Shown here: one piece after another, positions 53,595-62,813 of the stretch
Layout: every line of letters starts with the position of its first letter
Numbering within the stretch: position 1 is the stretch's first letter
Assembly: GCA_029261135.1 (NCBI GenBank)
Contig: JAJDBX010000063.1
Coordinates: 1 to 64,000 of the forward strand
Direction: 5' to 3'
From: Nitrospirota bacterium
GTDB taxonomy: Bacteria > Nitrospirota > Nitrospiria > SBBL01 > JAADHI01
DNA length: 64,000 nt
Notes under the pieces: model-generated
The model's database searches: none
Told to the model about the DNA's origin: nothing
What the model saw: the letters and a program-made list of their open reading frames with translations, nothing else
Translations under genes and position numbers: made by a program

Positions 53595-53897
53595 ATGATT
53601 CCTTTAGAGTGGTATATCACCCTCGGATTTTTCCTGTTTTCAATCGGGGTCGTGGGAGTTTTAATTCGGAGAAACATCATCATGGTGCTTCTTTCGATTG
53701 AATTGATTTTAAATTCTGCCAATATTACTTTCGTGGCTTATTCGAACTATCACCAAATCATCACCGGCCAGATGATGGTATTTTTTATATTAACCATGGC
53801 AGCGGCAGAGGTCGCCTTGGGTCTTGCATTGGTGATTGCCCTTTTCCGGGTGAAAACAACCCTCAATGTCGATCAAATTAATCTCTTAAAATGGTAG
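53595..53897 (+). CDS. nuoK: NADH-quinone oxidoreductase subunit K
   Basis: A 100-residue, three-helix subunit. Conserved glutamates in VLLSIELILNSANI and TMAAAEVALGLAL form part of the central membrane proton channel. Confidence 0.96.
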   Translation: MIPLEWYITLGFFLFSIGVVGVLIRRNIIMVLLSIELILNSANITFVAYSNYHQIITGQMMVFFILTMAAAEVALGLALVIALFRVKTTLNVDQINLLKW

Positions 53898-53907
53898 TGT
53901 TTTTCTG

Positions 53908-55407
53908 ATGGATATCCCTTCAATTCGGCCCATGCTGGTGATGCTGGTCTCTTTAATCGGAGCAGGCCTGATCATCGCAAACAGAGAGAATCCCAATAAA
54001 CGAGAACTCTGTTCCTTAGGCACTGCGGTTACCAAGTTTCTGCTTGTTATTTCGATGCTCCCCGGGGTTTTGGAAGGTAATACCTACAGTTTTACGCTGT
54101 TTACCTTTTTAGAAGAAGTGTCTTTTTCTTTAAGGGTTGATGCCCTCGGTATTACGTTTGCGGTCGTGGCTTCCACATTGTGGATGATTACCTCTGTTTA
54201 TTCTATTGGGTATATGCGGCCGACGAAGGAGCATGCGCAAACCCGCTTTTATGCCTGTTTTGCCGTGACGCTTTCGATGACCATGGGTGTGGCTTTTTCG
54301 GCAAACCTTGTTACCTTGTATCTTTTTTATGAGATGTTGACCCTCATTACCTATCCTTTGGTTTCACACAAGCAGACTGAAGTGGCCTATGCTGGAGCGA
54401 ATAAATACCTGTTCTATCTTTTGGGGACGTCTAAGGCTTTTTTATTGGCCGGGATGATTCTGACCTATGCCGTTGCGGGTACACTCGATTTTCAACATGG
54501 GGGACTTTTCCCGGACGGGGTGAATTCGACCGTACTGGTGATTATCTATTTTCTCTTGTTGTTCGGTGTCGGGAAAGCAGCAATTATGCCATTTCATGCT
54601 TGGTTGCCTGCTGCAATGGTGGCTCCGACACCTGTGAGTGCATTACTCCACGCTGTGGCTGTTGTAAATACAGGGGTTTTCTCGGTACTCCGGATCATTT
54701 TTCATGTGTTTGGTGTTGATTTAATGCAATCTCTACATTTGGGGACGGTGACGGCGGTGTTGGCTTCTTTCACCATTGTCATGGCCTCTCTTTTTGCAAT
54801 GACACGCGATAATTTAAAAGCGCGACTGGCCTACTCGACAGTGAGCCAATTGTCCTATATTGTTTTGGGCGGAGCCCTTCTTTCCGTATCGGGGATGACC
54901 GGTGGGATTATTCATATTGCGAATCATGCCTTTTCTAAAATTACCTTGTTTTATGCGGCAGGATCAATATATGTGATTACACATAAAACTGATATTTCAC
55001 AAATGAAAGGTATTGGAAGGCAATTGCCTTTGACGATGGCGGCTTTTTCGATTGGAGCACTCAGCATGATTGGAGTGCCGCCGGTGTCTGGTTTTACCTC
55101 TAAATGGTTCCTTGCCTTAGGATCGATTGAATCGAACCAGATTCCCGTGTTGATTGTTTTATTGACCAGTACCTTACTGAATGCGGGTTATTTTCTTCCG
55201 ATTATTTATAATGCTTTTTTTAAAGCACCCGATGAAGAACCCGCACATGCAGTGGCGGGCGACAAAGATGGTGGTGAGTCCCATAAAATTAATGAGGCAG
55301 ATCATAAATACCTCGTCGGGCCCCTTTGTGTGACGGCGGTCATTGCGGTCTTGCTGGGTATCTTTCCGAACCTTTTTCTTAACCTTGCAAACTTGGTGAT
55401 TGGATAA
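53908..55407 (+). CDS. MrpD/NuoL-like proton-conducting membrane subunit (first antiporter-type subunit)
   Basis: The 499-residue, ~14-helix protein belongs to the proton-conducting transporter family. The TM5 glutamate (LYLFYEMLTLITYPL) and the TM7 lysine (FGVGKAAIMPFHAWLPAAM) with TM8 APTPVSALLHAV are present, so it should be a working channel. Its sequence is closer to the MrpD/MnhD antiporter branch than to standard NuoL. It sits where nuoL would start and lacks the long C-terminal lateral helix of NuoL. Its stop shares one base with the next small gene. Confidence 0.88.
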   Translation: MDIPSIRPMLVMLVSLIGAGLIIANRENPNKRELCSLGTAVTKFLLVISMLPGVLEGNTYSFTLFTFLEEVSFSLRVDALGITFAVVASTLWMITSVYSIGYMRPTKEHAQTRFYACFAVTLSMTMGVAFSANLVTLYLFYEMLTLITYPLVSHKQTEVAYAGANKYLFYLLGTSKAFLLAGMILTYAVAGTLDFQHGGLFPDGVNSTVLVIIYFLLLFGVGKAAIMPFHAWLPAAMVAPTPVSALLHAVAVVNTGVFSVLRIIFHVFGVDLMQSLHLGTVTAVLASFTIVMASLFAMTRDNLKARLAYSTVSQLSYIVLGGALLSVSGMTGGIIHIANHAFSKITLFYAAGSIYVITHKTDISQMKGIGRQLPLTMAAFSIGALSMIGVPPVSGFTSKWFLALGSIESNQIPVLIVLLTSTLLNAGYFLPIIYNAFFKAPDEEPAHAVAGDKDGGESHKINEADHKYLVGPLCVTAVIAVLLGIFPNLFLNLANLVIG

Positions 55408-55679
55408 TGTGGATTATACATTGGCTTGAAAAAATAATTGAGAATCCGGAAGAGATGAAGAAAACGAAGAAGTTTTTTCTTTATTTCGGGATTGCCCTCG
55501 TTGTCATTGACGTCGTGATCCATATCCCGAGCTTGCATCTCGTGCATATTTATTTTCTGTGGGATTGGGTTCCTGGGTTTTCTTCGCTTTATGGCTTTAT
55601 TTCAACTTATCTGATCATTGTGATCTCAAAATGGATTGGGCATGCCTTTTTGATGAAACCTGAGAATTTTTATGATTGA
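55407..55679 (+). CDS. Small two-helix membrane protein in the complex I operon
   Basis: A 90-residue protein. After an amphipathic N-terminal helix (IIENPEEMKKTKK) come two hydrophobic segments (about 24-43 and 60-80) separated by an aromatic loop (HIYFLWDWVPGFSS). It overlaps the upstream gene by one base and the 615-residue subunit by 8 bases, so it is almost certainly translated with them. No cofactor motif is present. It may be an accessory or assembly subunit that helps to join the two MrpD-like subunits. I know no name for it. Confidence 0.72.
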   Translation: MWIIHWLEKIIENPEEMKKTKKFFLYFGIALVVIDVVIHIPSLHLVHIYFLWDWVPGFSSLYGFISTYLIIVISKWIGHAFLMKPENFYD

Positions 55680-57519
55680 TATCTGGATCCATCCAGGCTT
55701 TCTATTTTTTCTTGCGGCTGCGGTACTTCCCTTCGTAAAAGTACAATGGAAGTCAATCTATAAGCTGGCTGTGCCTGTTTTAGGGTTTATCGCATTACTT
55801 ATTGTGCCGCATGGCAATCATGGTGTTTTGCCTTTGCTGGGTCAGACCGAGATGATCTTTGGTCGGGTCGATAAGCTGAGCCTGGTTTTTGGTTATGTCA
55901 TCGCCATTGCGACCTTCATTGGCATGGTCTTTTCCCTCCATGTGAAGAATGATAAGGAGCATATGGCCGGCCTTGTTTATGCGGGGTCTGCATTGGGAAC
56001 CGTTTTTGCCGGAGACCTGTTAACCATCTTTCTTTTTTGGGAGATCATGGCCTTCTCTTCCGCCATGCTGATTTTTTATGCGCCTTGGAAAAGAGCGGAG
56101 GAAGTCGGGATGCGTTATCTCTATGTCCATATTTTCGGAGGACTTCTTCTCTTGGCGGGGATCTTTATCTATGTTGGCAATACGGGAGAAATTGCCTTTA
56201 ATGCCATGCCTAAAGAAGGCATTGGCCCGATGTTGATCTTGAGCGGATTTTTACTAAATGCCGCAGTCCCGCCGCTCTCGGCCTGGTTGCCTGATGCCTA
56301 CCCCGAATCGACGATCACGGGGGTCGTCTTTATGAGTGCGCTCACAACAAAAACGGCTGTTTATGTGTTACTCCGGGGGTATGCCGGAACAGAAATTCTT
56401 GTCCCATTAGGCGTATTTATGGCCCTTTATGGTGTTGTCTATGCCGTGATTGAAAATGATATCCGGCGATTGCTTGCCTATCACATCATTAGTCAGGTCG
56501 GCTACATGGTGGCTGGGGCTGGCATGGGCTCTGAGATGGCTGTCAATGGCGCGACCTCTCATGCATTCGCACACATCCTTTATAAAGGATTATTGATGAT
56601 GGGCATGAGTTCCGTCATCCTCATGACAGGTTTAAGAAAACTAACAGATCTCGGTGGACTTTATAAATATATGCCTTGGACCTTTATGTTCTATATGGTT
56701 GGTGGTTTTGCCATTTCGGGTTTTCCTTACTTTTCAGGCTTTGTGAGTAAGTCGATGGTTATTTCTGCGGCTTCTGAACTTCATCGACCCTGGGTGGCTA
56801 TGTTACTCACCTTGGCTTCCGCCGGGACATTTCTACATACCGGTTTGAAACTTCCCTATTATGTTTTTTTCTGGAAAGATTGGGATCAGACAAAAATTAA
56901 AGCCGTTGATCCACCCAAAAATATGTTGTGGGGAATGGGCCTCGCTGCCTTTGCCTGTACCTTTATCGGTGTTTTTCCTGAGGCGCTTTATCAAGCGCTC
57001 CCCTTTGAATCAGACTACCACCCTTATACTTGGGGCCACGTGATCGGGGCATATCAGATTCTCTTATTAACCGCCGTCGGGTTCTTCATGTTATTGAAAA
57101 AATTAGATCCCACTGTCACCATCAGCATGGACACAGATTGGACCTATCGGAAGGCCATTGGTGGTTTCCTGTGGTTTATCAAAAAACCCGTGGTTCGTTA
57201 CGAAACTTTTATTACCGAAGTCTATAAAAAGGTTTTGATTGAACCGGTCAAAAAGTTTTCTAAGATAGGATGGACAGTGGACACCTGGGTTTTTGACGGC
57301 CTTGTCAATGCTGCGGGATGGGCCACGCTCTTAGAAAGCAAAATTTCTGAGATGTTCGACATGCATGTCATTGATGCTTCTATAACAAAGGTGCCTGCAA
57401 TGATTGGCGCCAGCGCAAGACGTTTGCGAAAAACACAAACGGGCTCAATCCAAAATTACATTATGGTGATGGTTGTGGGGGTCGTTATCCTCGCCATCGC
57501 TTCATTTATTTTTTATTAG
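55672..57519 (+). CDS. MrpD-like membrane subunit with NuoL-like C-terminal extension (second antiporter-type subunit)
   Basis: A 615-residue protein of the proton-conducting transporter family. The TM5 glutamate is present (FLFWEIMAFSSAML). At the TM7 position of the channel lysine, the aligned sequence reads FLLNAAVPPLSAWLPDAY, with Asn in place of Lys; a lysine occurs later, in SALTTKTAVYVLLRG, as in MrpD. After the core, residues ~475-590 are mostly amphipathic, then a last transmembrane helix ends the protein. That layout resembles the lateral helix and anchor of NuoL, so this may be the distal, NuoL-equivalent subunit. Confidence 0.85.
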   Translation: MIDIWIHPGFLFFLAAAVLPFVKVQWKSIYKLAVPVLGFIALLIVPHGNHGVLPLLGQTEMIFGRVDKLSLVFGYVIAIATFIGMVFSLHVKNDKEHMAGLVYAGSALGTVFAGDLLTIFLFWEIMAFSSAMLIFYAPWKRAEEVGMRYLYVHIFGGLLLLAGIFIYVGNTGEIAFNAMPKEGIGPMLILSGFLLNAAVPPLSAWLPDAYPESTITGVVFMSALTTKTAVYVLLRGYAGTEILVPLGVFMALYGVVYAVIENDIRRLLAYHIISQVGYMVAGAGMGSEMAVNGATSHAFAHILYKGLLMMGMSSVILMTGLRKLTDLGGLYKYMPWTFMFYMVGGFAISGFPYFSGFVSKSMVISAASELHRPWVAMLLTLASAGTFLHTGLKLPYYVFFWKDWDQTKIKAVDPPKNMLWGMGLAAFACTFIGVFPEALYQALPFESDYHPYTWGHVIGAYQILLLTAVGFFMLLKKLDPTVTISMDTDWTYRKAIGGFLWFIKKPVVRYETFITEVYKKVLIEPVKKFSKIGWTVDTWVFDGLVNAAGWATLLESKISEMFDMHVIDASITKVPAMIGASARRLRKTQTGSIQNYIMVMVVGVVILAIASFIFY

Positions 57520-57537
57520 GTTCAATTAGGAGGTTCC

Positions 57538-59154
57538 ATGGGAACAAACGAATTTGGATTTCCGCTCCTTTCTCTGTTGGCGTATATCCCATTGGCCGGA
57601 GCAATCGCGATACTTTTCTTCAAAAAGGAAGAGGAGGAAAAGATCATGAAAACAGCTTTTGCTGTTTCAATCGTCGCGCTTCTCGTTTCTTTGCTTCTTA
57701 TCCCTGGGTTTGATTCTACAAAATCTGACATGCAGCTCACAGAACAGTATTCGTGGATTCCAAGTTTGGGGGTAGAATATGCCTTTGGAATTGACGGGAT
57801 TAGCCTCCTGCTCATTGTCATGACAACCATTATCACTTCCATCGCCATCGTGAGTTCCTACACCGCAGTCAATTTTAGGATTAAAGAATATTATGTTTCT
57901 ATTCTCTTTTTAGAAACGGGCATGCTCGGGGTGTTCATGGCCCTTGATTTTTTTCTTTTTTACATTTTTTGGGAAATCATGCTGGTGCCGATGTATTTTC
58001 TGATTGGGATCTGGGGGGGTGGACGGCGGCTTTACTCGGCGATTAAGTTTTTCCTCTACACCCTATTTGGCAGCCTATTTATGCTGCTGGGCATCCTTGC
58101 GATCTATTTTTTGAATGCGAATCCACAGTATGGAACGGGACAATACACCTTTAGTATCTTAGAACTCCAAAAGTTGAACCTTCCACTTCATCCTTTTCAA
58201 TTTTGGCTTTTTCTTGCTTTTTTCTTAGGATTTGCAATTAAAGTCCCGATGTTTCCATTTCATACTTGGCTTCCTGATGCGCACACGGATGCGCCAACAG
58301 CGGGCAGTGTCTTGCTTGCAGGCATCTTGCTGAAAATGGGGACTTACGGTTTTGTTCGGTTTTGTCTTCCGATTTTTCCAGAAGCGAGTGTTTATTTCAT
58401 GCCTTATATGTCGGGGCTGGCGCTTGTAGGGATTGTTTATGGGGCGCTGGTTGCCCTGGCCCAAAAAGACATCAAAAGGCTTGTGGCCTACTCTTCGGTC
58501 AGCCATTTGGGTTTTGTCATGCTTGGAATTTTCGCGCTTAATAGGCACGGACTCACCGGCGCAATACTCCAAATGGTGAATCATGGGGTTTCTACGGGCG
58601 CACTCTTTTTGATTGTGGGAATGATTTATGAACGTAGACACACACGCCTCATTGCCGATTTTGGCGGACTTTCTTCTAAAATGCCGATTTACTCTGCTGT
58701 GTTTGCTGTGACGATGTTTTCCTCAATGGGACTCCCCGGCTTGAATGGTTTTGTGGGTGAGTTTTTGATTCTTGTGGGGGCATTTGAGGCCAATAAAATT
58801 TATGCAGGGATTGCCGTCATTGGCATTATCTTGGGTGCTGCTTACATGTTGTGGCTTTTTCAGCGCATGATGTTTGGTCCACTCGACAAACCCGAGAACC
58901 AAAAGTTGCTTGATATGAACCGGCGTGAAATTGCTTATATGGCACCCTTGATTGTATTTATGTTTTGGATCGGTCTTTTTCCAAAACCGTTTATTTCGGT
59001 GATGGAGCCTGCAGTAGATAAGATTATTGCACGATTGAACAGCGCCGGAGCCATGGCAAAACAGAATTCATCTACAGAAAATACGGCGAAAAAAACCGAT
59101 ACAAAAAAGAGAATGATAACCGCACAACTTACCGAGAAGGGCATGCTAGACTAA
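57538..59154 (+). CDS. nuoM: NADH-quinone oxidoreductase subunit M
   Basis: A 538-residue, 14-helix antiporter-type subunit with the NuoM signatures EYAFGIDGISLLLIV, FLFYIFWEIMLVPMYFLIGIWGG (TM5 Glu), FAIKVPMFPFHTWLPDAHTDAPTAGS (TM7 Lys) and QKDIKRLVAYSSVSHLGFVMLG. A TAGGAGG site precedes the ATG. The hydrophilic tail (about 510-538) is slightly longer than usual. Confidence 0.96.
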   Translation: MGTNEFGFPLLSLLAYIPLAGAIAILFFKKEEEEKIMKTAFAVSIVALLVSLLLIPGFDSTKSDMQLTEQYSWIPSLGVEYAFGIDGISLLLIVMTTIITSIAIVSSYTAVNFRIKEYYVSILFLETGMLGVFMALDFFLFYIFWEIMLVPMYFLIGIWGGGRRLYSAIKFFLYTLFGSLFMLLGILAIYFLNANPQYGTGQYTFSILELQKLNLPLHPFQFWLFLAFFLGFAIKVPMFPFHTWLPDAHTDAPTAGSVLLAGILLKMGTYGFVRFCLPIFPEASVYFMPYMSGLALVGIVYGALVALAQKDIKRLVAYSSVSHLGFVMLGIFALNRHGLTGAILQMVNHGVSTGALFLIVGMIYERRHTRLIADFGGLSSKMPIYSAVFAVTMFSSMGLPGLNGFVGEFLILVGAFEANKIYAGIAVIGIILGAAYMLWLFQRMMFGPLDKPENQKLLDMNRREIAYMAPLIVFMFWIGLFPKPFISVMEPAVDKIIARLNSAGAMAKQNSSTENTAKKTDTKKRMITAQLTEKGMLD

Positions 59155-60606
59155 ATGATGCCGACATTACCCGATATCCAACTCATCGCCATTCTTCCTG
59201 AGATGATTCTTGCAATCATGGCCTGTGCCCTTTTTGTCGCGGATCCATTTGTTGACAGAGAGAAGAAAGAACAACTGGGTTATTTTGCATTGGCTGCCCT
59301 GGGTTTGTCCGGACTTTCAACGGGGTTTTTATGGGGAGAATCCATTTCGACCTTTAGTGGGATGATTGTTTTAGACAGCTATGCCCTCTTTTTCAAAACA
59401 CTATTCCTGATTGTATCGGCTGTGATTATCTTGATGTCTGTTCTCTATGTGAAAATTGAGCGGATCAATTTAGGAGAATATTACGGCTTAATTTTGATGG
59501 CCACTGTGGGTATGATGTTTATGCCGGCGGCGACGGATCTTCTTTCTTTTTATCTCTCGCTCGAATTGATGTCGATGTCGCTATATGTCTTAACCGCATT
59601 TATGAGGAAAGATCCAAAGTCAATTGAAGGAGGAATCAAGTATTTCTTGACAGGTATTTTTGCCTCAGGATTGATTTTATATGGGATTGCTTTTCTTTTT
59701 GGGGCGACAGGGACAACGAACCTTGCAAATATCGCTGCTTTTATCAGGGAAAATGAGACGGTCTCCAGCCCATCTTTGATCATGGCCTTTGTTTTGTTAG
59801 TGACGGGTTTTGGGTTTAAGGTCGCGGCTGTTCCGTTTCATATGTGGGCCCCCGATGTATACGAGGGTTCCCCGACACCTGTGACGGCCTATCTTTCTAC
59901 AGGATCAAAGGCTGCAGCTTTTTCTGCTATGTTGCGGGTGTTTATTGATGCATTTGCATTGAGCAATGGAAATTGGTGGCAAATCCTTTGGATCGTTGCA
60001 GTACTCACGATGACATTGGGAAACCTGCTTGCCCTGGTTCAGACCAATATGAAACGTTTGTTGGCTTACTCCTCTATCGCACACGCCGGATACCTCTTGA
60101 TTGGCCTCATCGCTGCGAATGAAATTGGCTATGCGGCAATTATGGTCTACCTTGTCGGTTATGTTTTTATGACTTTGGGGGTCTTTGCGCTTATTACGCT
60201 ACTCTGTTCTGCCAATTTGAAAGGGGATAAAATCTCTGATTTTAAGGGATTGGCTAGAGTGAATCCAATGCTTGGCTTGGCATTCATTGTCTTTGCGCTT
60301 TCTCTCGTTGGTATTCCGCCATCTGCAGGATTTGTAGGGAAATTATACCTATTTAGTGCCGCGATTCAGGGAGGTTTTTATTGGTTGTGTGTTATTGCGG
60401 TACTCAATAGCACTGTCTCGCTCTACTATTATTTTAAGGTTGTTCAGGTGATGTATATGGATGAACCAAACGAATCGACCGTCCTTTCATTCTCTCCAAC
60501 GCTAAAAGTAGCTATTGCGGTCACCTCTTTTGTGACCTTATTTTTGGGGCTCTATCCAGAACCCATTATCAAAGCCGCGATTCATTCTGTTCAAACTTTT
60601 CTTTAA
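59155..60606 (+). CDS. nuoN: NADH-quinone oxidoreductase subunit N
   Basis: A 483-residue antiporter-type subunit with FYLSLELMSMSLYVLTAF (TM5 Glu), GFGFKVAAVPFHMWAPDVYEGSPTPVTA (TM7 Lys) and NMKRLLAYSSIAHAGY. It starts directly at the nuoM stop and closes the operon. Confidence 0.96.
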   Translation: MMPTLPDIQLIAILPEMILAIMACALFVADPFVDREKKEQLGYFALAALGLSGLSTGFLWGESISTFSGMIVLDSYALFFKTLFLIVSAVIILMSVLYVKIERINLGEYYGLILMATVGMMFMPAATDLLSFYLSLELMSMSLYVLTAFMRKDPKSIEGGIKYFLTGIFASGLILYGIAFLFGATGTTNLANIAAFIRENETVSSPSLIMAFVLLVTGFGFKVAAVPFHMWAPDVYEGSPTPVTAYLSTGSKAAAFSAMLRVFIDAFALSNGNWWQILWIVAVLTMTLGNLLALVQTNMKRLLAYSSIAHAGYLLIGLIAANEIGYAAIMVYLVGYVFMTLGVFALITLLCSANLKGDKISDFKGLARVNPMLGLAFIVFALSLVGIPPSAGFVGKLYLFSAAIQGGFYWLCVIAVLNSTVSLYYYFKVVQVMYMDEPNESTVLSFSPTLKVAIAVTSFVTLFLGLYPEPIIKAAIHSVQTFL

Positions 60607-60823
60607 AAAACTTCCTTTCTTTTCCTCGCCAGTTCCCCTTTATCCTCGTTGTTGGAATCTTGAGATTCTAAAAGACCTGTGATAACTTTGATGTATAGAG
60701 TATAAAAGTATCTGTTCTCCTGGATTAAATGGGGTATCGTTTCAGTCAAATTAACTCATTTTGAAGTGAAGGGCTTTTAGCAGAAGCGTTCTCTTTTTTA
60801 ATGTGGGGCTATAAAGAGAGACT

Positions 60824-62029
60824 ATGGCACTTGAAGGTAACTTAAAAGATTTTTCTCCATTTCATATTATGGAGCTGATTACTTTTAAAAAGAGAACCGG
60901 TTTACTCTTTGTGACTTCTCTAGAGAATGAAACTATCACGCTCGGTTTTGAAAAAAAAGGTTTGGTTTTAGCGCAAACATCAAATAAAGAATCTGAAATG
61001 CAATTGGGAAACATCCTGGTTCAACTGAGAAATCTGAGTGAAGCTAAGCGGGATAAGGCATTGGGCCTTCAAAAAGGCACGCTTGATCGTTTGGGTTATA
61101 TCCTCCGTCGAGAGAAATATTGCACAGAGAAAGATATTTGTGAGGGGATCCATTTTCAGATTAAACGGATTTTCTTTAATCTGCTCCATTGGAAAGAAGG
61201 GATTTATATTTTTGAACCGAGAGATTCGATTGACTATTTCCATGAATTTGTGAAACCTGTTTTTGTCGAAGCATTGGATGTGAAGCGCTTGATGATGGAA
61301 GGTGCGGTCATGATTGATGAATGGCCTAAAATTGAGAAGGCTGTAGGTTCTCTGGATAAAATATACCGTTATTCGTCAGGTTTCCCCGGGATCAGAATAA
61401 AAACCGAAGCGGATGAATTTGATTTTGAGGGAGGGGAAACGACAACAGACGATGGGGTCATGGTGTCCGAAGAGGAAGAATCCATCTTTCGCTTGATTGA
61501 CGGCCACCGGTCAATCGCAGGGATTCTTGATCAAACACTCTATTCAGAATTTCTAACATATAAAGCAATTTCTGAATTATTAAGCAAGGGTTTAATCGAA
61601 GAAGGGATTGATAGAGCTGCTGAGAATAATAAAGATATTGAAGCCCACATTGATATTGATGAAATTTCACAAAATGAAATTGCTGAAGATAATTGGGAAG
61701 CCGCTCGTATTCTAATACAGCGCGCTTTGCCAGAAGCGATGATACTAGAAATGAAAATCTCTGAGAAGAAGGCGACACGACTGCAAGGAGATTGTGATCC
61801 CACCCTGTGGCCGGGTCCTATCTTTTCTATTTTTAATAAGGTGCTACCTTTAGAAAATGGGAGTCAAATTGGGGTATTTGAAGCCGTCGCGAGCAAGGTT
61901 GGCGTGGCTTTTTTTTGGGATCATAGAAGCGACTACATGCTGGTTGTTTTTTCTCCCTTGGTGGGAGATCGCGCGGCCTCTCGATTTAGGGCACATGTGG
62001 CAACCATTACAAGATGTATTCTCGTTTAA
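60824..62029 (+). CDS. PATAN (DUF4388) domain protein
   Basis: A 401-residue cytoplasmic protein. The N-terminal PATAN/DUF4388 domain (about 1-120) begins ALEGNLKDFSPFHIMELITFKKRTGLL in two blocks and is typical of two-component and gliding/chemotaxis accessory proteins. A central segment with a second similar helical unit (about 215-260, IDGHRSIAGILDQTLYSEF) and a C-terminal roadblock-like part follow. Such proteins usually act with small GTPases of the MglA/roadblock system or with response regulators; none is coded here. The ATG follows a GAGAGAC purine run. The roadblock-like gene starts 14 bases after its stop, so both are likely co-transcribed. Confidence 0.78.
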   Translation: MALEGNLKDFSPFHIMELITFKKRTGLLFVTSLENETITLGFEKKGLVLAQTSNKESEMQLGNILVQLRNLSEAKRDKALGLQKGTLDRLGYILRREKYCTEKDICEGIHFQIKRIFFNLLHWKEGIYIFEPRDSIDYFHEFVKPVFVEALDVKRLMMEGAVMIDEWPKIEKAVGSLDKIYRYSSGFPGIRIKTEADEFDFEGGETTTDDGVMVSEEEESIFRLIDGHRSIAGILDQTLYSEFLTYKAISELLSKGLIEEGIDRAAENNKDIEAHIDIDEISQNEIAEDNWEAARILIQRALPEAMILEMKISEKKATRLQGDCDPTLWPGPIFSIFNKVLPLENGSQIGVFEAVASKVGVAFFWDHRSDYMLVVFSPLVGDRAASRFRAHVATITRCILV

Positions 62030-62043
62030 CTCGGATTTATTAA

Positions 62044-62451
62044 ATGAAAGAAATAAATAAAGCCTGCAAAAAAGTACTCAATAGTGTGGAGGATGCTGTT
62101 GTTTGCGGGGTCATTGATTTAAATCAAAGTAAACTTATCGCAGTCTCAAGCGCGAAAGCGTTTTCGGAGGATCAAAAAGGTGTGATTACCAAGGCAATGA
62201 CCAATTTATTTCAAGGAACGGGTGCAATCGTGCTCGCTCAAATGTCACACAATCAGCTTAAGATTTCAAATGAAGAAGAACAGCCGTTTCAAGAAATTCA
62301 AATGGCCTTTGAGGACAATTTTTATTTTGCAAAGACCATCAAAAATGGGAAAGCTGCCATCGTCCTGGTCACGAAAGAAAAAACAAATATCGGCATGGCA
62401 TGGGTTCGTCTCCGGTCGATTATCTCAATCGTCGAACCCCTGGTGAATTAA
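62044..62451 (+). CDS. Roadblock/LC7-like small protein
   Basis: A 135-residue protein whose layout, beta-strand VEDAVVCGVIDLNQSKLIAVSS, then helices, and then the strand pair NGKAAIVLVTKEKTNIGMAWVRLR, fits a roadblock/LC7 fold. Such proteins bind and regulate Ras-like GTPases such as MglA. The match is structural rather than by a specific motif. Confidence 0.6.
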   Translation: MKEINKACKKVLNSVEDAVVCGVIDLNQSKLIAVSSAKAFSEDQKGVITKAMTNLFQGTGAIVLAQMSHNQLKISNEEEQPFQEIQMAFEDNFYFAKTIKNGKAAIVLVTKEKTNIGMAWVRLRSIISIVEPLVN

Positions 62452-62813
62452 GAAATGTTCCTTTTTTGCTTTGAAAGTTTTGTGAAGATAAATGGAAACA
62501 TGAGGATCTCTTCACTTCTTCTCCGAAACTAGGGATAATCCGCTTTCAAGGGTTCCCGTTACCTTCAAGGCTCAGCCAACATCCCCCGACTTATTCCGAA
62601 TCCACCGGAACCCTCACAGTCCGCAAACTGCTTGGGTGAAGCCTTCCTCATCATAAATGAGAGGTCGGGTTTTTCGTCATTTAGCTTCATCGCTCCTCCT
62701 TTTGGCTAGGAATCATCAGTTGTGGCTGATGGGTGAAGAAGGGGGATTCAAAAATTTTGCCAAAATGAAGACCTCCTTTTTTTAGGGTGAGCAAAATCAT
62801 GTTATCCTACTTA
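62452..62813. other. Intergenic region with several short stems, no gene seen
   Basis: Between convergent genes. cccgactt (62587-62594) can pair with aggtcggg near 62664-62671, which is followed by five T, and a ctcat/atgag hairpin lies just inside this; catcag/ctgatg forms another stem near 62715. A terminator of the upstream unit or a small RNA is possible. I could not match a known RNA family. Confidence 0.35.

Noticed and set aside
53908-57519. A nuoL gene split by frameshift into two
   Set aside because: The 499- and 615-residue proteins each have a complete set of transporter helices with their own TM5 and TM7 regions, so they are two full subunits, not halves.
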